Below, piece after piece: positions 7,069 through 8,122 of a DNA stretch of 8,122 nucleotides. Position 1 is the stretch's first letter. Every line of letters starts with the position of its first letter. The stretch comes from Streptococcus sp. (lineage in GTDB: Bacteria > Bacillota > Bacilli > Lactobacillales > Aerococcaceae): assembly GCA_015264885.1 (NCBI GenBank), contig JABZYY010000051.1, forward strand, positions 1-8,122. The letters run 5' to 3'. Both the position numbers and the translations under genes were made by a program. A model generated the notes under the pieces. It was not told where the DNA came from and did not search any database. It saw nothing but the letters and a program-made list of their open reading frames with translations.

Positions 7069-7290
7069 ATGAGTACAATCACATTACATTTAAATAATGA
7101 AGAAGAACGTATATTTAATGAATTTGCCAAGTATAAAGGCGAGGAATTATCGTATTTACTGAAAAGTTCATTACTCGAGAAGATTCATCAAGAGTCTTTT
7201 CAAAATAGCATTCAACATTATGAAAAAAGAAAAGATGAAGACTTAGTGCTAATGAGTCATGAGGATTTTTGGAAAGAAGTAGAAAGATAG
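7069..7290 (+). CDS. DUF6290/RelB-like ribbon-helix-helix antitoxin homologue, apparently without toxin
   Basis: This 73-residue protein opens with a beta strand and helix of ribbon-helix-helix type: STITLHLNNEEERIFNEFAKYKG, then EELSYLLKSSLLEKI, as in the RelB-like DUF6290 antitoxins of Firmicutes. Residues 3-8 would form the DNA-contacting strand and 9-38 the two helices of the dimer. The charged C-terminal half (39-73) would be the toxin-binding tail. Such proteins normally precede a RelE/ParE-type toxin gene, but the next gene, 9 bases on, is an L7/L12-like membrane protein, and no toxin frame is seen on either strand nearby. It may be a solitary regulator or a remnant. AAGGAG at 7058-7063 stands 5 bases before ATG 7069. 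Codon use is more AT-rich than in holA. The fold assignment is by pattern only. Confidence 0.75.
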   Translation: MSTITLHLNNEEERIFNEFAKYKGEELSYLLKSSLLEKIHQESFQNSIQHYEKRKDEDLVLMSHEDFWKEVER

Positions 7291-7299
7291 GAGAAACCC

Positions 7300-7575
7300 A
7301 TGGAATTACTAATCGTTATCATCGCTGTTATTATAGTGGCGGTAATCGCCCTTGCGTTCCGCACAAAGCCAAATACCAGCGGAGCGGTGGAACAAAACCC
7401 ATCAACACAAGAGAGTACACCAGTAGAAGAAGCGTACATCCCAGAAGAATTAGAAGAGTACTTACGTGAATTGAAACGCAATGGCCAACCGATTAAAGCC
7501 ATTCAAAAATTACGTAACGTAACAGGAATGAGCTTGTCAGAAGCCAAACAATTTGTCGACGACATTATCATTTAA
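7300..7575 (+). CDS. Small membrane-anchored protein with ribosomal L7/L12 C-terminal-like domain
   Basis: The 91-residue product has an N-terminal hydrophobic helix (residues 2-20, mostly Ile, Val and Ala) followed by Arg-Thr-Lys. A polar, Ser/Thr/Glu-rich linker spans about 22-48. A compact C-terminal domain at 49-91 contains PIKAIQKLRNVTGMSLSEAK followed by QFVDDII. This last part resembles the C-terminal domain of ribosomal protein L7/L12, where K-x-I-x-x-V-R-x-x-T-G-L-x-L-x-E-A-K-x-x-V-D recurs. It is not ribosomal L7/L12, because it lacks the N-terminal dimerisation domain and has a membrane anchor instead. Function is unknown; a partner-binding role for the domain is possible. A TAGGAGA site (7288-7294) stands 5 bases before ATG 7300 and overlaps the upstream stop codon, so it is probably co-transcribed with the antitoxin-like gene. 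A terminator follows 5 bases after its stop. Confidence 0.85.
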   Translation: MELLIVIIAVIIVAVIALAFRTKPNTSGAVEQNPSTQESTPVEEAYIPEELEEYLRELKRNGQPIKAIQKLRNVTGMSLSEAKQFVDDIII

Positions 7576-7580
7576 CAATA

Positions 7581-7631
7581 ACAGAGTGCCCAAGCAGGAG
7601 ACTAAACACCTTCCTCGGGCACTCTGTTTTT
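7581..7631 (+). terminator. Rho-independent terminator after the L7/L12-like gene
   Basis: An 11-bp perfect stem joins 7581-7591 (ACAGAGTGCCC) to 7617-7627 (GGGCACTCTGT), followed by a T run (7627-7631). The 25-base loop can fold further (7596-7599 with 7612-7615). It closes the transcription unit of the two small genes and probably any read-through from the long operon. Confidence 0.9.
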
Positions 7632-7635
7632 ATTT

Positions 7636-7806
7636 CGGACCCTTTACATTATTCGGGGAATATTTTTGGCACCTTTACCTCACCCGGCCACCCTTTCTTT
7701 TCCCCTCCGCCTTCGAATTGCTCGGGCCCTTTTTTCTTAGCACCTTTGTATCACCCGGGCCCTTTTTACTTCTCCGGAGCGGTCCCATTGATCGGGCATT
7801 TTTTTA
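7636..7806 (+). repeat. Degenerate tandem array of CGG(G)CCC-T-run modules
   Basis: About ten imperfect units of 14-22 bases follow each other. Each starts with CGG, GGCACC or similar and continues into a T-rich stretch; unit starts are near 7636, 7654, 7668, 7685, 7707, 7723, 7740, 7756, 7775 and 7793. The clearest are CGGGCCCTTTTTT (7723-7735), CGGGCCCTTTTT (7756-7767) and CGGGCATTTTTTT (7793-7806), with CACCTTT variants between them. GGGCCC is self-complementary, so 7724-7729 can pair with 7757-7762 ahead of a T run, as in a weak terminator. The plus strand is strongly pyrimidine-rich. An 86-codon frame crossing the array (7553-7813) is rejected as a gene. Confidence 0.55.
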
Positions 7807-7825
7807 TCTCTGAAATCAAGCATAG

Positions 7826-8112
7826 GGTAAAATTCTTACGGATTCTACGGGTGAAATCTAAATAGAGGATAAACAAAAAAAGAATCAGTTTATTGAAAGA
7901 ATAGCGGGGAAGTGCATTAAATGCGAATTAGCAGGAGTAGGAAGTTCTTCCGTACTCCTGCTTTGAGGCTTTAAAGGCGAGAGACCTAGGCTCGAGCCGT
8001 TGCCCCGTTATAACTCTTTCAATATCAAAACTGATTCTTTTCAGTTTATCCGATATAACACTCTACCTTGAAGAAATCCGTAAGGATTTTACCCAACCAA
8101 TAAGAAGCACCA
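7826..8112 (+). ncRNA. Structured RNA-like intergenic element, copy B
   Basis: A 20-bp terminal stem joins 7826-7845 to 8075-8094 with a single T·G pair. Inside, 7868-7875 pairs with 8044-8051 (8 bp). The basal stem joins 7879-7901 to 8015-8041: 23 bp with a 4-base bulge on the 3' side. Next, 7904-7910 pairs with 8003-8009. The interior has a small hairpin GCATTAAATGC, a central hairpin with a perfect 10-bp stem (7930-7939/7953-7962) capped by GGAA-GTTC-TTCC, and a hairpin 7976-7983/7991-7998 with loop ACCTAGG and a tandem G·A pair in its stem. The local hairpin AATCC-GTAA-GGATT (8076-8088) competes with the terminal stem. The 3' tail repeats that of copy A: CCCAAC, four bases, AAGAAGCACCA (8102-8112). 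No gene follows before the window ends. It lies after the tandem array and has no clear promoter. Confidence 0.6.
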
Positions 8113-8122
8113 CTTCTATTTC

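Noticed and set aside
7636..7806. CRISPR array
   Set aside because: Units are short, imperfect and irregularly spaced, with no unique spacers between identical repeats and no cas genes.
7553..7813. Plus-strand open frame of 86 codons rich in Phe, Leu and Pro
   Set aside because: It starts inside the L7/L12-like gene, crosses a terminator, and its odd composition is explained by the T-rich tandem modules.

Overview
The window looks like a chromosomal segment of a low-to-mid-GC Firmicute, most likely a member of the Lactobacillales. The evidence is strong AGGAGG-type ribosome binding sites, a SepM-type pheromone-processing protease, a Gram-positive comEA-comEC pair without comEB between them, and the order rsmD-coaD-sepM-comEA-comEC-holA. 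The genus cannot be fixed from the sequence. A Carnobacteriaceae- or Aerococcaceae-like source is a guess.

Layout. Bases 1-297 are the 3' end of a gene for a NusG-domain-II protein, closed by a strong, nearly symmetric terminator (about 298-338). A gene-free gap of about 470 bases follows. It holds a GC-rich patch and then a large folded element (copy A, 496-711), followed by candidate promoters for the next operon. Bases 809-7044 carry a tightly packed plus-strand operon: rsmD (16S rRNA methyltransferase), coaD (CoA biosynthesis), sepM (membrane-anchored PDZ/Lon-type protease), comEA and comEC (DNA uptake receptor and channel) and holA (DNA polymerase III delta). Junctions are a 1-base gap, a 14-base overlap, a 59-base gap, a 4-base overlap and a 47-base gap. 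Two small genes follow: an orphan ribbon-helix-helix antitoxin-like protein and a membrane-anchored protein with a ribosomal L7/L12 C-terminal-like domain. They end at an 11-bp terminator (7581-7631). From there to the end there is no credible gene. This stretch contains a degenerate tandem array of terminator-like CGGGCCC-T-run modules (7636-7806) and a second folded element (copy B, 7826-8112).

The most interesting content is the pair of folded elements. Copies A and B lie 7.3 kb apart in the same orientation. They share short conserved blocks at matching places, while their stems differ in sequence but keep base pairing. In the central hairpin seven consecutive base pairs are changed on both sides. 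Both have a hairpin whose 7-base loop is A followed by a 6-base palindrome (CCATGG in A, CCTAGG in B), which suggests loop-loop dimerisation. G·U pairs and a GNRA-type loop favour plus-strand RNA. I do not recognise the family. It could be an undescribed structured RNA or an RNA-like dispersed repeat (MITE-like).

The protein-coding genes are mostly housekeeping and competence functions. SepM, ComEA and ComEC together point to natural transformation, although no competence sigma-factor box was seen in front of comEA.
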